A stretch of 64,000 nucleotides of DNA, from the NCBI RefSeq assembly GCF_024518675.1, contig NZ_JANIGL010000001.1:558001-622000 (forward strand), given 5' to 3'. The translations under genes were made by a program, and so were the position numbers. The DNA is from Pseudoalteromonas shioyasakiensis. GTDB taxonomy: Bacteria > Pseudomonadota > Gammaproteobacteria > Enterobacterales > Alteromonadaceae. The notes beneath the pieces were generated by a model that saw only the letters and a list, made by a program, of their open reading frames with translations, was not told the DNA's origin and searched no databases. This document shows positions 55,494 to 64,000 of the stretch, one piece after another. Position 1 is the first letter of the stretch. Every line of letters starts with the position of its first letter.

Positions 55494-56015
55494 TTAGCTA
55501 TTTTTTACCATTTCTAATGCTTCATCTTCAGCGACATCACTGCCGTGCGTCTTAATATATGACACAAACTCATTTTTGCTCACGCGCTTATCTTGGTTGC
55601 TATCCATATATCCAAAATGGTTTGCGATATCATCGTCATTTGCTTCAACCACAGAAATATAGCCATTTCTGTCATTATCGAGTGACTTAAAATCGCTCTC
55701 GATCGGGTCAAACTTCGCAATTTCTGCTTTAAACGCTGACTCGGTTACTTCACTATCAGTTGCAACTTTACCCGTATTTAAATGAGTATAGTTTGCGAAT
55801 TCCTGGCGGCTAATTTGTTCGTCCATATTAGTATCAATGTTTGAAAAGTGATCCCAAATGTCATCATCATCGGCTTCGGTTTTTGAAATATAGCCATCAT
55901 CATCGTTATCTAAGCTACCGAAATCACTGTCTATTTTTGCCAGAGAAGAGTTTGCTGAACATGCGCTCAGGGTAAGTGCTGCTAGAATTGTTGATGCAAG
56001 TGTTAACTTTTTCAT
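55494..56015 (-). CDS. EF-hand calcium-binding lipoprotein
   Basis: A 173-residue predicted lipoprotein: the ATG at 56015 (MKKLTLASTILAALTLSACS) has AAGG upstream and gives a lipobox, cysteine at 19; an upstream ATG at 56048 would spoil the signal peptide. Four EF-hand loops are visible: DNDDDGYISKTE, DTNMDEQISRQE, DNDRNGYISVVE and DSNQDKRVSKNE. They form two similar halves, each with a SDF.SLDND start and an AN-DDD/EADDDD region. It is likely a periplasmic or surface calcium-binding protein. The function is unknown. It is a single gene. Confidence 0.8.
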   Translation of the reverse strand: MKKLTLASTILAALTLSACSANSSLAKIDSDFGSLDNDDDGYISKTEADDDDIWDHFSNIDTNMDEQISRQEFANYTHLNTGKVATDSEVTESAFKAEIAKFDPIESDFKSLDNDRNGYISVVEANDDDIANHFGYMDSNQDKRVSKNEFVSYIKTHGSDVAEDEALEMVKNS

Positions 56016-56177
56016 AAGACGTTTCCTTGTATTAAAAATTAAATTCAATTGAACTAATACAAAGACGATGCCAACAAAATAAAAATCAACATTTTCAGAT
56101 GGTTAAATAACAACTTAATTCTATTTAAACATTCAGGCATGGCATCATTGCAGGGTTTTTGTAAAAATTTCAGGCAT

Positions 56178-56205
56178 AAAAAAAGCGCATAATTGCGCTT
56201 TTTTT
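56178..56205. terminator. Terminator after the DUF3718 gene
   Basis: AAAAAAAGCGCA and TGCGCTTTTTTT form a perfect 12-base-pair stem around a four-base loop. On the minus strand it is followed by T residues, 14 bases past the DUF3718 stop. Confidence 0.85.
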
Positions 56206-56218
56206 AAATGATTATCTT

Positions 56219-56650
56219 TTAAATTGCAGCATTGTGATAACGCTTAACAAAATCAGTGACTAACTCACCGTTACAACGTAAAGAGTTTAAATTACCAATT
56301 TTTTCACGCACTGGCGCAAGGCCTTGTTTAACAGCTGTAACACATAACTGAGTTTCTGTTTGATCATTGGTAGCAAACACTTCGATGACTTTTTCACTCT
56401 GCTTTTTAACATTTGCCACTTTAGCGATATCGCGAATGTCTTGACCATTACACAGAATACTCTTTGAATGGCGAGATATAAAAATACCGTGTTGTTGAGC
56501 TACTTTGCGTGCAGCAGAAAAACCTTCATTGGCACTAATCGAACACAATTGCGACTCAATTTTTTTATCAGCACTGTAAAATTGAGCAGCTTCAGCACCG
56601 TGAGAGAATGATACTGTTGCAATGAATAACGTTAAGAGTTGTTTTTTCAT
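56219..56650 (-). CDS. Exported protein with two DUF3718-like repeats
   Basis: A 143-residue exported protein (signal cleavage near AEAAQ, about residue 21). Two related units follow: IESQLCSISANEGFSAARK with a later SILCNGQDIRDIAK, and TETQLCVTAVKQGLAPVREK with LRCNGELVTDFVK. Each has two cysteines that can pair within the unit. The pattern fits DUF3718, a small family of unknown function common in Alteromonadales. It is transcribed from a promoter with a TATAAT box and CGCG discriminator. Confidence 0.75.
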   Translation of the reverse strand: MKKQLLTLFIATVSFSHGAEAAQFYSADKKIESQLCSISANEGFSAARKVAQQHGIFISRHSKSILCNGQDIRDIAKVANVKKQSEKVIEVFATNDQTETQLCVTAVKQGLAPVREKIGNLNSLRCNGELVTDFVKRYHNAAI

Positions 56651-56691
56651 GACTTACCTATATGAACATATAATGAACGGGGTTTTCGCGC

Positions 56692-56719
56692 ATTATATAT
56701 ACACAAAGAAGCAAATCAA
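56692..56719 (-). promoter_or_regulatory. Promoter of the DUF3718 gene
   Basis: The -10 TATAAT (56692-56697) is preceded, with a 16-base spacer, by TTGATT (56714-56719) as -35. It is followed by the discriminator GCGCG. The start codon lies about 42 bases downstream. Confidence 0.55.
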
Positions 56720-56886
56720 CTGAATAATCGATTTAATTTTTTAATTAAATCATGCTTAACAATGTTTAATATTTAATCTTCATTAGCTCAACATTGAACC
56801 ATTTATATTTCCAAATAATCACATGTGTCATAGATAATTTAATGATAGAATTTAACAAAAATAAACATGCACTTTAGGCCAAAAAC

Positions 56887-57693
56887 ATGAAAGTTATTTC
56901 GTTTAACATCAATGGGCTTCGCGCTCGCCTCCACCAACTGCAAGCAATCATAGATAAACATCAGCCAGATGTAATTGGACTGCAAGAGATCAAAGTACAT
57001 GATGAAGCCTTTCCGCTGGAAGATGTTCAGAAAATGGGGTATCACGTCTATTTTCATGGCCAAAAAGCACATTATGGTGTTGCTATGTTATGTAAGAAAG
57101 AGCCTAAATCTGTATTTAAGGGCTTTGCCACCGACACTGAAGAGTCACAAAAACGTATGATCAGCGTCACTTTAACGCAAGACAATGGTAGAGACCTAAC
57201 CGTGATGAACGGTTATTTTCCACAAGGCGATAACATTAATCATGAAACAAAATTTCCTTATAAACGCCAATTTTATAAAGACTTAATGACTCACCTCGAG
57301 TCAAGCCACACTGCGGATGAAGATGTCATCGTTATGGGTGATATTAATATCTCGCCTACCGAGTTAGACATTGGTATTGGTGAGCCAAACCGTAAGCGTT
57401 GGTTAAAAACAGGTAAATGCTCTTTTCAGCCCGTTGAGCGTGAGTGGTTAGCTACACTATTAGATTGGGGCTTTAAAGATACATTCCGTGAACTGCACCC
57501 TGAAACAGGCGAGCAATATTCTTGGTTTGATTATCGCTCTAAAGGGTTTGATGACAACCGGGGTCTGCGTATCGATGTGGTACTTGCAACTGCAGCACTT
57601 GCACAGCGTTGTACTGATGCAGGTATCGACTACGAATTAAGAGGCATAGAAAAACCCTCAGATCATGCACCTATATGGTCAACATTTAGTTAA
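56887..57693 (+). CDS. xthA: Exonuclease III
   Basis: A 268-residue DNA repair enzyme that cuts abasic sites and removes 3' blocks. The endonuclease/exonuclease/phosphatase fold has N7 ([10 protein letters not shown]), E34 (GLQEIKV), [13 protein letters not shown] with catalytic aspartate and asparagine, and the terminal [10 protein letters not shown] histidine motif. The length matches E. coli XthA. The ATG at 56887 is preceded by a weak purine-rich site. The next gene begins seven bases past the stop, so it may be part of an operon with a CbiM-like permease and rlmA. Confidence 0.94.
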   Translation: MKVISFNINGLRARLHQLQAIIDKHQPDVIGLQEIKVHDEAFPLEDVQKMGYHVYFHGQKAHYGVAMLCKKEPKSVFKGFATDTEESQKRMISVTLTQDNGRDLTVMNGYFPQGDNINHETKFPYKRQFYKDLMTHLESSHTADEDVIVMGDINISPTELDIGIGEPNRKRWLKTGKCSFQPVEREWLATLLDWGFKDTFRELHPETGEQYSWFDYRSKGFDDNRGLRIDVVLATAALAQRCTDAGIDYELRGIEKPSDHAPIWSTFS

Positions 57694-57699
57694 CGCTTA

Positions 57700-58374
57700 A
57701 TGTTCGACTCCCCCGATTCAATCACGTTACTCAGCACTAATACACAATTAGTGCTGTGGTTATTAGTGGGAGTTATTGCCTGGAGCAGTGTTGATAAAGC
57801 ACTTTATAAAAGCCTTATTAACACCCCTGCACGACAAACTGGTGTATTTTCCTGCGTCATTGTGTTTTGTATTTTATGGCAAATTAAAGCTGGTATTTTA
57901 CCCGGCCTTGAACTACATATTTTAGGTGTTACAGCCGTCACTTTAGTACTTGGCTGGCGCTTTGCTTTATTAAGCGCCACACTAGCTAGTGCGCTATTAA
58001 TTGCATTTGAGCAACTTTCTGTGGCCCAATTGCCTTTGCATTTATTGTTAACAGCCTACCTCCCAATTCTGTTCTCTTACAGCGTGTTTGTGATTTGCTA
58101 CAATCTATTACCTCGACACTTCTTTATTTATATTTTTATTTGTAGCTTTTTATGCGCAGCTTTCGCAAGTTGCGTTAAAATAATCTCAATTAGTGCCTTC
58201 TACTACTTTACTGGATACTACAACTGGTATGAATTAAGCGAGAATTACTTGTATCTTTGTGCCATTATTTGGTTCCCTGAAGCGATGCTAAACGGCATGG
58301 CTATTTCAATACTTATTACCTACCGCCCACACTGGGTTAAAACATTTTATGACAAGGATTATTTAGACTCATGA
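57700..58374 (+). CDS. CbiM-like energy-coupling-factor permease
   Basis: A 224-residue inner-membrane protein with six or so hydrophobic segments and the CbiM/energy-coupling-factor permease pattern (family-like stretches near LELHILGVTAVTLVLGWRFA and ENYLYLCAIIWFPEAMLNGM). CbiM proteins are substrate-binding parts of cobalt and nickel ECF transporters, but the N-terminal metal-binding MHI start of true CbiM is absent. No ECF ATPase or T component is nearby. It follows xthA by seven bases and overlaps rlmA by four. Its transport function is uncertain. Confidence 0.72.
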   Translation: MFDSPDSITLLSTNTQLVLWLLVGVIAWSSVDKALYKSLINTPARQTGVFSCVIVFCILWQIKAGILPGLELHILGVTAVTLVLGWRFALLSATLASALLIAFEQLSVAQLPLHLLLTAYLPILFSYSVFVICYNLLPRHFFIYIFICSFLCAAFASCVKIISISAFYYFTGYYNWYELSENYLYLCAIIWFPEAMLNGMAISILITYRPHWVKTFYDKDYLDS

Positions 58375-59171
58375 GTCTCGCGTACCAATGCCCTTTGTGC
58401 CAACAAACTTTGCAACTCAGCAATAAATCATTACGCTGTGACAATAATCATACCTTTGATTATGCAAAAGAAGGTTATGTAAACCTATTACCTGTGCAAC
58501 ATAAGAACTCTAAACAACCCGGTGATAATCTCGACATGGTGCAAGCTAGGCGGGAGTTTTTAAATACCGGGCACTATCATTTTTTGCAGCAAGCGATTGC
58601 CAAATTAGTCAGTGAACAATCCCCAAATAATGTAATTGATTTAGGCTGTGGCGAAGGGTTTTATACCCAAGCTATTGCAAATTTTTGCAAAGGTGAGGTT
58701 TATGGTGTTGATATCTCTAAATCAGCAGTAAAATATGCAGCTAAACGCTACCAAAACTGCCAATTTAGTGTTGCATCGATCAGCCAAGCACCTTTTGCAG
58801 ATAATCAAGCGGATGTTCTGGTTAGCATTTTTGCCCCCCTGTTTGAACAGGAACTAGGGCGCTTAGCTTCACCTGATGCAGCATTAATAGTTGCCAGCCC
58901 TGGGCCATGGCACTTAAAAGAATTAAAGCAGAAGATATACCGAGAAGTGAATGCCCATACGCCAATTCCAGTTCCTATTGGCTTTGAGTTAATAACACAA
59001 ACATTAATAGAACAATCGGTGCGGCTTAGTTTTGCTGAAGTGAAAAACCTCATCACTATGACACCATTTGCATGGAAGTTTAGGCCCGAACACTGGCAAG
59101 CATTAGAGCAACAAGGTGAGCAAAACGTCACCCTGTCATTTTATCTCAGTCACTTTAAGAAAAAATGTTAA
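58371..59171 (+). CDS. rlmA: 23S rRNA (guanine-N1)-methyltransferase RlmA
   Basis: A 266-residue rRNA methyltransferase of the RlmA/RrmA type, which methylates G745 in E. coli 23S rRNA. An N-terminal zinc finger (C7, C10, C23, H27; YQCPLCQQTL and LRCDNNHTFD) is followed by KEGYVNLLPVQHKNSKQPGD. The AdoMet-binding motif is VIDLGCGEGFYTQAI with the acidic YGVDISKSAVKYA. The length matches the family. It overlaps the CbiM-like gene by four bases and the convergent yfbV by four. Confidence 0.92.
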   Translation: MSLAYQCPLCQQTLQLSNKSLRCDNNHTFDYAKEGYVNLLPVQHKNSKQPGDNLDMVQARREFLNTGHYHFLQQAIAKLVSEQSPNNVIDLGCGEGFYTQAIANFCKGEVYGVDISKSAVKYAAKRYQNCQFSVASISQAPFADNQADVLVSIFAPLFEQELGRLASPDAALIVASPGPWHLKELKQKIYREVNAHTPIPVPIGFELITQTLIEQSVRLSFAEVKNLITMTPFAWKFRPEHWQALEQQGEQNVTLSFYLSHFKKKC

Positions 59172-59614
59172 AGATTTTCTTGGGTAAAAGCTCGGTCCAT
59201 TTTATCAAACATATCGTTAAGTAAATGGGCCAAGTCGGCATAACGAGGTTTATTTTTACCCAGCTCACCTTGGTAACCATTAGCAACCATTTTTGTATAT
59301 AACTCTTTAAACCAATGCTCCATCGCAGGCTCTAAAGGTGTCTCTGCTCGCTTGCCCAACCACAATAAGCCTTGTAATGGTAAAGACAAAAAAAACAATG
59401 CGACAGCAATTGCTTGTGGCAAAAAGTCACTGCCGAGATAATTAATTTGCATAAACAATGTAAGCATCGCCAAAATAGGCATGACAGTAATTGCATGCTC
59501 TGTGGCTTTAATGACCTTAAACTCAGCAAATAAAGGCGCAAGCTCTTTACGCATTGGCCACTTTTTGGCGTATTCTCGACCAGTTTGGACTTGTGACATC
59601 ACACTTTTTTGCAT
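59168..59614 (-). CDS. yfbV: YfbV family protein (UPF0208)
   Basis: A 148-residue inner-membrane protein of the YfbV/UPF0208 family; in E. coli YfbV helps to insulate the terminus macrodomain. The start at 59614 is the second of two tandem ATGs, with AGGAG five bases upstream. Two hydrophobic segments (about 40-60 and 65-88) and the segments REYAKKWPMRKELAPLF and LPLQGLLWLGKRAETPL match the family. It is convergent with rlmA and overlaps it by four bases. It is transcribed divergently from ackA. Confidence 0.88.
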   Translation of the reverse strand: MQKSVMSQVQTGREYAKKWPMRKELAPLFAEFKVIKATEHAITVMPILAMLTLFMQINYLGSDFLPQAIAVALFFLSLPLQGLLWLGKRAETPLEPAMEHWFKELYTKMVANGYQGELGKNKPRYADLAHLLNDMFDKMDRAFTQENL

Positions 59615-59914
59615 CATGACTCCTAGGTGTCGCTGGTTTAACTACTGAACTCTTTGAGTGTACCATACTCAAAACGACATTCCTTTGTAAAATCTAATTG
59701 CTCATTACTTGAGTTTGATCAGGGTTATAGCTAACGTTAATGCAATAAATGAGTTAAAATATTTAAGCGTTAAGTCAACTAGACTTTGGTTTAATCATAG
59801 TTGTTAATCGGCAAATTACTATTTATCTTTAGTCTATATCTGCCAATTTCAATAGATATACATCAGCTTAACTTAATGCGCACTTACTGACATAGCCAAT
59901 AATGAGACTTTTAT

Positions 59915-61129
59915 ATGCCACTGCAACCTAATTCCCCTCAACATGTACTTGTACTTAATTGCGGAAGTTCAAGTTTAAAATTTGCGATCTTGGATGCTGA
60001 AACTTCAGATGAGATTATCTCAGGCCTCGCTGAACGCTTAGGATCTGACACCCCTTCACTAAAGTATAAGTTCCAAGGCAAGAAAACGCAGCTAGAGCTG
60101 GCCGAAGGGCAAGCCCATGCTCATGCAATAGATACGCTGGTAAAGCTTATAAAAGATCATAATTTGGCTGAAAACTTAATTGCCATCGGCCATCGTGTCG
60201 TCCATGGTGGAGAGCATTTTACTCAATCGGTGCTGATAGACGAATCCGTCATTGCCGGTATCACCAAAGCGGCTACGCTTGCTCCTTTGCATGGCCACGC
60301 TAATTTATTAGGTATCGCAGCGGCCCAAGCCTCATTTGAAGGGCTACCACAAATAGCAGTATTCGATACGGCTTTTCACCAAACAATGGAACAGGTCGCT
60401 TATTTATACGCCCTACCTTACAAGCTTTACACCGAGTATGGCGTTAGACGTTACGGCTTTCATGGCACCAGCCATTATTATGTTGCTAGTGAAACCGCTA
60501 AGTTATTAGGTAAACCGCTGGACCACAGTAATTTTATTAGCGCGCATTTAGGTAATGGGTGTTCAGTATGTGCGATTAAAGAAGGTAAAAGCGTTGATAC
60601 AAGCATGGGATTAACGCCGCTAGAGGGCTTAATGATGGGCACCCGCAGTGGGGATATTGACCCAGGTTTATTTAACTTTCTGACAACCCAACTTAACTAC
60701 AGCGCAGCACAAATAGATGACCTACTAAACAAAGAAAGTGGCTTGTTAGGGGTTAGTGAACTGTCAAATGACTGTCGCACTATTGAAGATGCAGCCGTAG
60801 CAGGAAACCAAAGAGCAATGCTGGCGCTTGACATGTTTTGCTACCGCCTAGCAAAACAAATTGCAGCATTTATGGTACCCGTTCAACGCCTAGACGCGCT
60901 TATCTTTACCGGTGGTATTGGCGAAAACTCAGATATTATTCGCCAAAAAGTGATTAAACAATTGGGCTTTTTAGGGCTCGACTGTGATGAACAAGCGAAT
61001 TTGAATGCGCGTTTCGGTAGTCAAGGCATAATCAGTTCAGCGCATGCTAATACTATGGCTGTTGTAATGCCAACAAACGAAGAATGGGTGATTGCCCGTG
61101 ACGCCGCAAACATCGCCCAGGAGCAATAA
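59915..61129 (+). CDS. ackA: Acetate kinase
   Basis: A 404-residue acetate kinase that interconverts acetyl phosphate and acetate with ATP. The ASKHA-fold signatures are [10 protein letters not shown] near the N terminus and [11 protein letters not shown] in the middle, with [12 protein letters not shown] near the C terminus. It precedes pta with a one-base gap, so the two form the acetate overflow/assimilation operon. The ATG at 59915 is preferred. A long 5' region before it (59618-59914) shows no strong feature. Confidence 0.96.
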   Translation: MPLQPNSPQHVLVLNCGSSSLKFAILDAETSDEIISGLAERLGSDTPSLKYKFQGKKTQLELAEGQAHAHAIDTLVKLIKDHNLAENLIAIGHRVVHGGEHFTQSVLIDESVIAGITKAATLAPLHGHANLLGIAAAQASFEGLPQIAVFDTAFHQTMEQVAYLYALPYKLYTEYGVRRYGFHGTSHYYVASETAKLLGKPLDHSNFISAHLGNGCSVCAIKEGKSVDTSMGLTPLEGLMMGTRSGDIDPGLFNFLTTQLNYSAAQIDDLLNKESGLLGVSELSNDCRTIEDAAVAGNQRAMLALDMFCYRLAKQIAAFMVPVQRLDALIFTGGIGENSDIIRQKVIKQLGFLGLDCDEQANLNARFGSQGIISSAHANTMAVVMPTNEEWVIARDAANIAQEQ

Positions 61130-61130
61130 T

Positions 61131-63278
61131 ATGGCTCGTAGAATTATGTTAGTACCGATCTCTACCGGCGTTGGTCTTACCTCTGTCTCTGTCGGTTTAG
61201 TACGTGCGCTAGAACAAAAAGCAGTAAAAGTTAATTTTTTCAAACCCATTGCACAGCCTCGCGCAGGTGAAACTGGGCCAGAGAAATCAACGCTTATTAT
61301 AACTCAAGGCTCCCCCATCACTCCCCCGACTCCCTTTGCGTTAGACTACGCTGAACAAATGATTGGTGATGGCAAGGGTGATGATTTACTGGAAGAAATT
61401 GTCGAACGATTTGAAAGCACTATCAGTAATGATGAAGTAGCAATTATTGAAGGTATGGTACCCACTCGTCGCCAGCCATATGCTGGCCGTGTTAATCGTG
61501 AAATAGCCCAAACATTAGGGGCTGATATCATTTTTGTACTAACCCCTGGTAATGACAGCAACGACCAAATAGAAGATAAATTAGAAATTGCTGCAGGTTA
61601 TTATGGGGGTGTTGGCCATGCCCGTGTACTTGGTTGTATTTTTAACAAAGTCAACGCACCACTTGACCAAGAAGGTCGAGCTAGAGCCGATCTTGTCGAC
61701 TCACATAAGCCTGATGAATTAGAAAACGAATTAAACCGTTTAGCTTCTTTGCCTATTTTTAGAAAACACCCGTTTATGCTACTTGGTTCAATTCCATGGG
61801 ATTTTGAATTAGTTGCACCGCGTGTTAAAGACTTAAGTGCTTATTTAAACGCTGAAGTTTTAAATGAAGGTGATATGGCTCATCGACGTCTACGTCGGGT
61901 CACTTTTTGCGCTCGTACTGTGTCCAACATTCTCAATCACTTCACGCCAGGAGCTTTACTTGTAACTCCTGGCGATCGCTCTGATGTGCTGGTAGCAGCA
62001 TGCTTGTCAGCAATGAATGGCACTAAGATCGGCGCCATATTATTAACAGGCGGTTTTAAACCTGAACCTCGGATTATGACCTTGTGCGAACAAGCAATGG
62101 CAACAGGATTACCTATTTTATTTACCGAAGCAGACACTTGGCGAACTTCGTTACTACTTCATAACTTTAATATGGAAGTTCCCTGTGATGATGTGCAACG
62201 AATTGATAAAGTTAAGCATCATAACGCAAGCCATATCGATTCAGATTGGCTGGACACGCTAGCTAAAAGTGTGGGTAAAACGCGGAAAATGTCTCCTCCT
62301 GCATTTCGCTATTTACTAACAGATAAAGCCCGTCATGCAAATAAAACCGTTGTTTTGCCTGAAGGTAACGAGCCTCGTACTATTAAAGCAGCTGCTATTT
62401 GTGGCGAGCGTGGCATAGCGAAGACCATTTTATTAGGCGATAAAGAAGAAATACACCGAATTGCCAGTCAACAAGGTGTAGAGCTGAATGAGAATGTGAC
62501 CATTATTGAACCTCAATCAGTTCTTAATGATTATGTCGCACCTATGGTAGACATACGAAAAAGTAAAGGTTTAACCGAAGTGGTAGCACAAGAGCAGCTG
62601 CAAGATAACGTGGTACTTGGTACCATGATGTTAGAGCGTGGCATTGTTGATGGTTTAGTCTCTGGTGCAGTTAATACTACTGCAAACACAATCAGACCAC
62701 CGCTACAATTAATTAAAACCGCGCCTGGCTCCTCTCTAGTTTCATCTGTATTCTTTATGCTATTACCCGATCAAGTATTGGTCTATGGTGACTGTGCTAT
62801 CAACCCGGATCCTACTGCTGATCAGCTGGCTGATATTGCCATTCAATCCGCTGATTCAGCTGCAGCATTTGGAATTGAACCTAGAGTTGCCATGATCAGT
62901 TACAGTACTGGCACATCAGGCACCGGCGCGGATGTTGAAAAAGTACGTGAAGCAACTAAGTTAGCTCAGCAAAAGCGCCCTGACTTAATCATTGATGGTC
63001 CATTACAATACGATGCCGCAATCATGGAAAATGTAGCCCTGAAAAAAGCGCCTGATAGCCCTGTAGCAGGTAAAGCAACTGTGTTTATATTCCCAGACTT
63101 AAACACCGGTAACACCACCTATAAGGCGGTGCAAAGAAGCGCAGACTTAATAAGCATAGGTCCCATGCTGCAAGGAATGCGTAAGCCAGTGAATGACTTA
63201 AGCCGTGGTGCATTAGTTGATGATATCGTCTATACGATAGCGTTAACGGCTATCCAAGCCGCACAAGTGGCTAAATAG
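61131..63278 (+). CDS. pta: Phosphate acetyltransferase (long, DRTGG-containing)
   Basis: A 715-residue phosphate acetyltransferase that makes acetyl phosphate from acetyl-CoA. The N-terminal half (about 1-360) is the P-loop-like dethiobiotin-synthetase-type domain, starting [19 protein letters not shown], followed by a DRTGG region. The C-terminal half (about 390-715) is the catalytic PTA_PTB domain, with [20 protein letters not shown]. This long form is typical of gammaproteobacteria. The ATG at 61131 (CAGGAG upstream) follows the ackA stop directly. A hairpin terminator follows. Confidence 0.95.
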   Translation: MARRIMLVPISTGVGLTSVSVGLVRALEQKAVKVNFFKPIAQPRAGETGPEKSTLIITQGSPITPPTPFALDYAEQMIGDGKGDDLLEEIVERFESTISNDEVAIIEGMVPTRRQPYAGRVNREIAQTLGADIIFVLTPGNDSNDQIEDKLEIAAGYYGGVGHARVLGCIFNKVNAPLDQEGRARADLVDSHKPDELENELNRLASLPIFRKHPFMLLGSIPWDFELVAPRVKDLSAYLNAEVLNEGDMAHRRLRRVTFCARTVSNILNHFTPGALLVTPGDRSDVLVAACLSAMNGTKIGAILLTGGFKPEPRIMTLCEQAMATGLPILFTEADTWRTSLLLHNFNMEVPCDDVQRIDKVKHHNASHIDSDWLDTLAKSVGKTRKMSPPAFRYLLTDKARHANKTVVLPEGNEPRTIKAAAICGERGIAKTILLGDKEEIHRIASQQGVELNENVTIIEPQSVLNDYVAPMVDIRKSKGLTEVVAQEQLQDNVVLGTMMLERGIVDGLVSGAVNTTANTIRPPLQLIKTAPGSSLVSSVFFMLLPDQVLVYGDCAINPDPTADQLADIAIQSADSAAAFGIEPRVAMISYSTGTSGTGADVEKVREATKLAQQKRPDLIIDGPLQYDAAIMENVALKKAPDSPVAGKATVFIFPDLNTGNTTYKAVQRSADLISIGPMLQGMRKPVNDLSRGALVDDIVYTIALTAIQAAQVAK

Positions 63279-63293
63279 TCACCACTATTGAAC

Positions 63294-63322
63294 GGTAAAG
63301 TAATGCGTTGCATTGCTTTACC
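63294..63322 (+). terminator. Terminator-like hairpin after pta
   Basis: GGTAAAG, T and AATG pair with CATT, G and CTTTACC (one U-G wobble) to give a 12-base-pair stem around a five-base loop. It lies 16 bases past the pta stop, with little U tract. Confidence 0.55.
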
Positions 63323-63405
63323 TATTCATTGTCGTTTATCTACCCATATTAAAAATGAACGCTAAATTAATATGTTACATGGGTTATACCTTTTTAATCC
63401 CATTG

Positions 63406-63428
63406 TTATCCACAGAAATTGTGGACAA
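63406..63428. promoter_or_regulatory. Inverted pair of DnaA-box-like sequences
   Basis: TTATCCACA (63406-63414) is a perfect E. coli-type DnaA box. Five bases later TGTGGACAA (63420-63428) is the reverse complement of TTGTCCACA, one base from the same box. The two point towards each other. They lie about 73 bases upstream of the ACT-domain gene; binding by DnaA is inferred. Confidence 0.5.
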
Positions 63429-63500
63429 GATATCCCTTTTATTCAACGCTTTTTAGCTATACTATTAAATCTGCAAGGTGGTTAAATCAAAAGGTTTTTA

Positions 63501-63893
63501 ATGTCAAAACAAACGCTACAGCTTCACAACACCGAATTTACCATTCATAGTCTTGATGTTAATAGCACCATTCCTGCTGATTTATTTAAGCAAACCCTTT
63601 TTTTTATTGCTAAAACCTACGATGAACTTTCAATAGTTTGCCCAAGTGACTTAGCCATAGACAGCCTTGATGCTGAACATAATTGGCTAGCACTGGAAGT
63701 CGTTGGGCCTCTCGGTTTCTCGTTAACGGGGATTATGGCCAATATTTCTGGGGTATTAGCCCGTGCAAAGATATCTATTTTCGCCATTTCCACTTACGAC
63801 ACAGACTATGTGCTAGTTAAAAAACAATCTATAAATGATGCAATAGCAGCATTAAAGAAAGACGGTTACACTGTTATCAAAGACCCGCAATAA
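63501..63893 (+). CDS. ACT-domain protein
   Basis: A 130-residue soluble protein with an ACT-like fold, resembling the small CASTOR/ACT_7 family. The C-terminal half (about 65-125) has LEVVGPLGFSLTGIMANISG, then ISIFAISTYDTDYVLVKKQ and the helix INDAIAALKKDGYTV. The first half is a related but more diverged unit. ACT domains bind amino acids and similar small ligands. The gene follows a promoter region containing a TATACT -10 candidate at 63458-63463, and it precedes an EIIA-like gene by three bases. Confidence 0.8.
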   Translation: MSKQTLQLHNTEFTIHSLDVNSTIPADLFKQTLFFIAKTYDELSIVCPSDLAIDSLDAEHNWLALEVVGPLGFSLTGIMANISGVLARAKISIFAISTYDTDYVLVKKQSINDAIAALKKDGYTVIKDPQ

Positions 63894-63896
63894 ACA

Positions 63897-64000
63897 ATGA
63901 ACAGTACTGATATAATTTACCTGCCACAGCAGCAACTAGACACCAATACAATCGCTATTTGTAGTCCGTTTAGCGGTAAAGTACGACCTTTAAATGAGCA
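63897..64000 (+). CDS. Glucose-type PTS EIIA-like protein (partial, truncated by window edge)
   Basis: Only the first 34 codons are present. The encoded N terminus is MNSTDIIYLPQQQLDTNTIA followed by ICSPFSGKVRPLNE. The SPFSGKVRPL segment resembles the start of the EIIA-Glc domain (SPxSGxVxPL), so it is probably a Crr-like PTS IIA component or an EIIA domain protein. The phosphorylatable histidine is beyond the window. It starts three bases after the ACT-domain gene and may be cotranscribed. No other PTS gene is visible. Confidence 0.55.
   Translation, partial: MNSTDIIYLPQQQLDTNTIAICSPFSGKVRPLNE

Noticed and set aside
63406..63428. Possible replication origin
   Set aside because: Only two DnaA boxes were seen, with no dnaA, dnaN, gyrB or AT-rich unwinding region nearby.

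Overview
The window looks like a chromosomal segment of a marine gammaproteobacterium, most like Pseudoalteromonas or another Alteromonadales genus. The reasons are its low-to-moderate GC, dense coding with short intergenic hairpins, and a gene set typical of that group: lolCDE, an RLAN-type RimK gene paired with a GNAT/C39 gene, DUF2987 and DUF3718 proteins, a Pla-1/cef lipase, a FabY-type ketosynthase and ackA-pta. No tRNA, rRNA, CRISPR array, insertion sequence or prophage was seen. This assignment is inference from gene content; no database search was possible. Layout: 1-3.6 kb holds the lipoprotein-release operon lolC-lolD-lolE and a small membrane protein. 3.7-6.7 kb is a formaldehyde detoxification locus (frmA, frmB) with a divergent LysR regulator. 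6.7-17 kb carries mostly single genes: a lipoprotein, an MgtC-like protein, the ABC-F ATPase YbiT, a DUF922 protease-like protein, a SulP transporter, an Lrp-type regulator, a YcbL-type metallo-hydrolase with an M14 peptidase, and FabY. 17.1-24.2 kb holds a GlxA-type regulator, an alpha/beta hydrolase, a second MgtC-like protein, the two-gene RLAN-RimK plus GNAT/C39 unit, a Gre-like protein, and bax with DUF2987. 24.4-34.6 kb holds a dGTPase, a DUF481 plus DcaP-like porin pair, several poorly known proteins, a decayed gene fragment, a two-gene ABC exporter and YqhA. 34.7-41 kb holds topA and a 1140-residue Ig-like lipoprotein. 41.3-49.1 kb holds a dicarboxylate/amino acid symporter and a four-gene operon (DUF4856 lipoprotein, imelysin, TonB-dependent receptor, sterol-desaturase-like enzyme) with a Fur-box-like sequence in front. 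49.2-64 kb holds sohB, a surface lipase, yciK, rluB-scpB, a calcium-binding lipoprotein, a DUF3718 protein, xthA with a CbiM-like permease and rlmA, yfbV, ackA-pta, an ACT-domain protein and the start of an EIIA-Glc-like gene. The stretches most worth follow-up are three. The RLAN-RimK/GNAT-C39 gene pair has an unusual hairpin leader and could make or modify peptides. The putatively iron-regulated operon links an imelysin with a changed signature motif to a membrane di-iron oxidase. The 30.06-31.34 kb stretch holds a nested RNA-like structure, a headless gene remnant and a palindrome between direct repeats. Several smaller signals are also reported: a start codon and Shine-Dalgarno held in one hairpin, paired DnaA boxes near pta, and promoters with CGCG-type discriminators.
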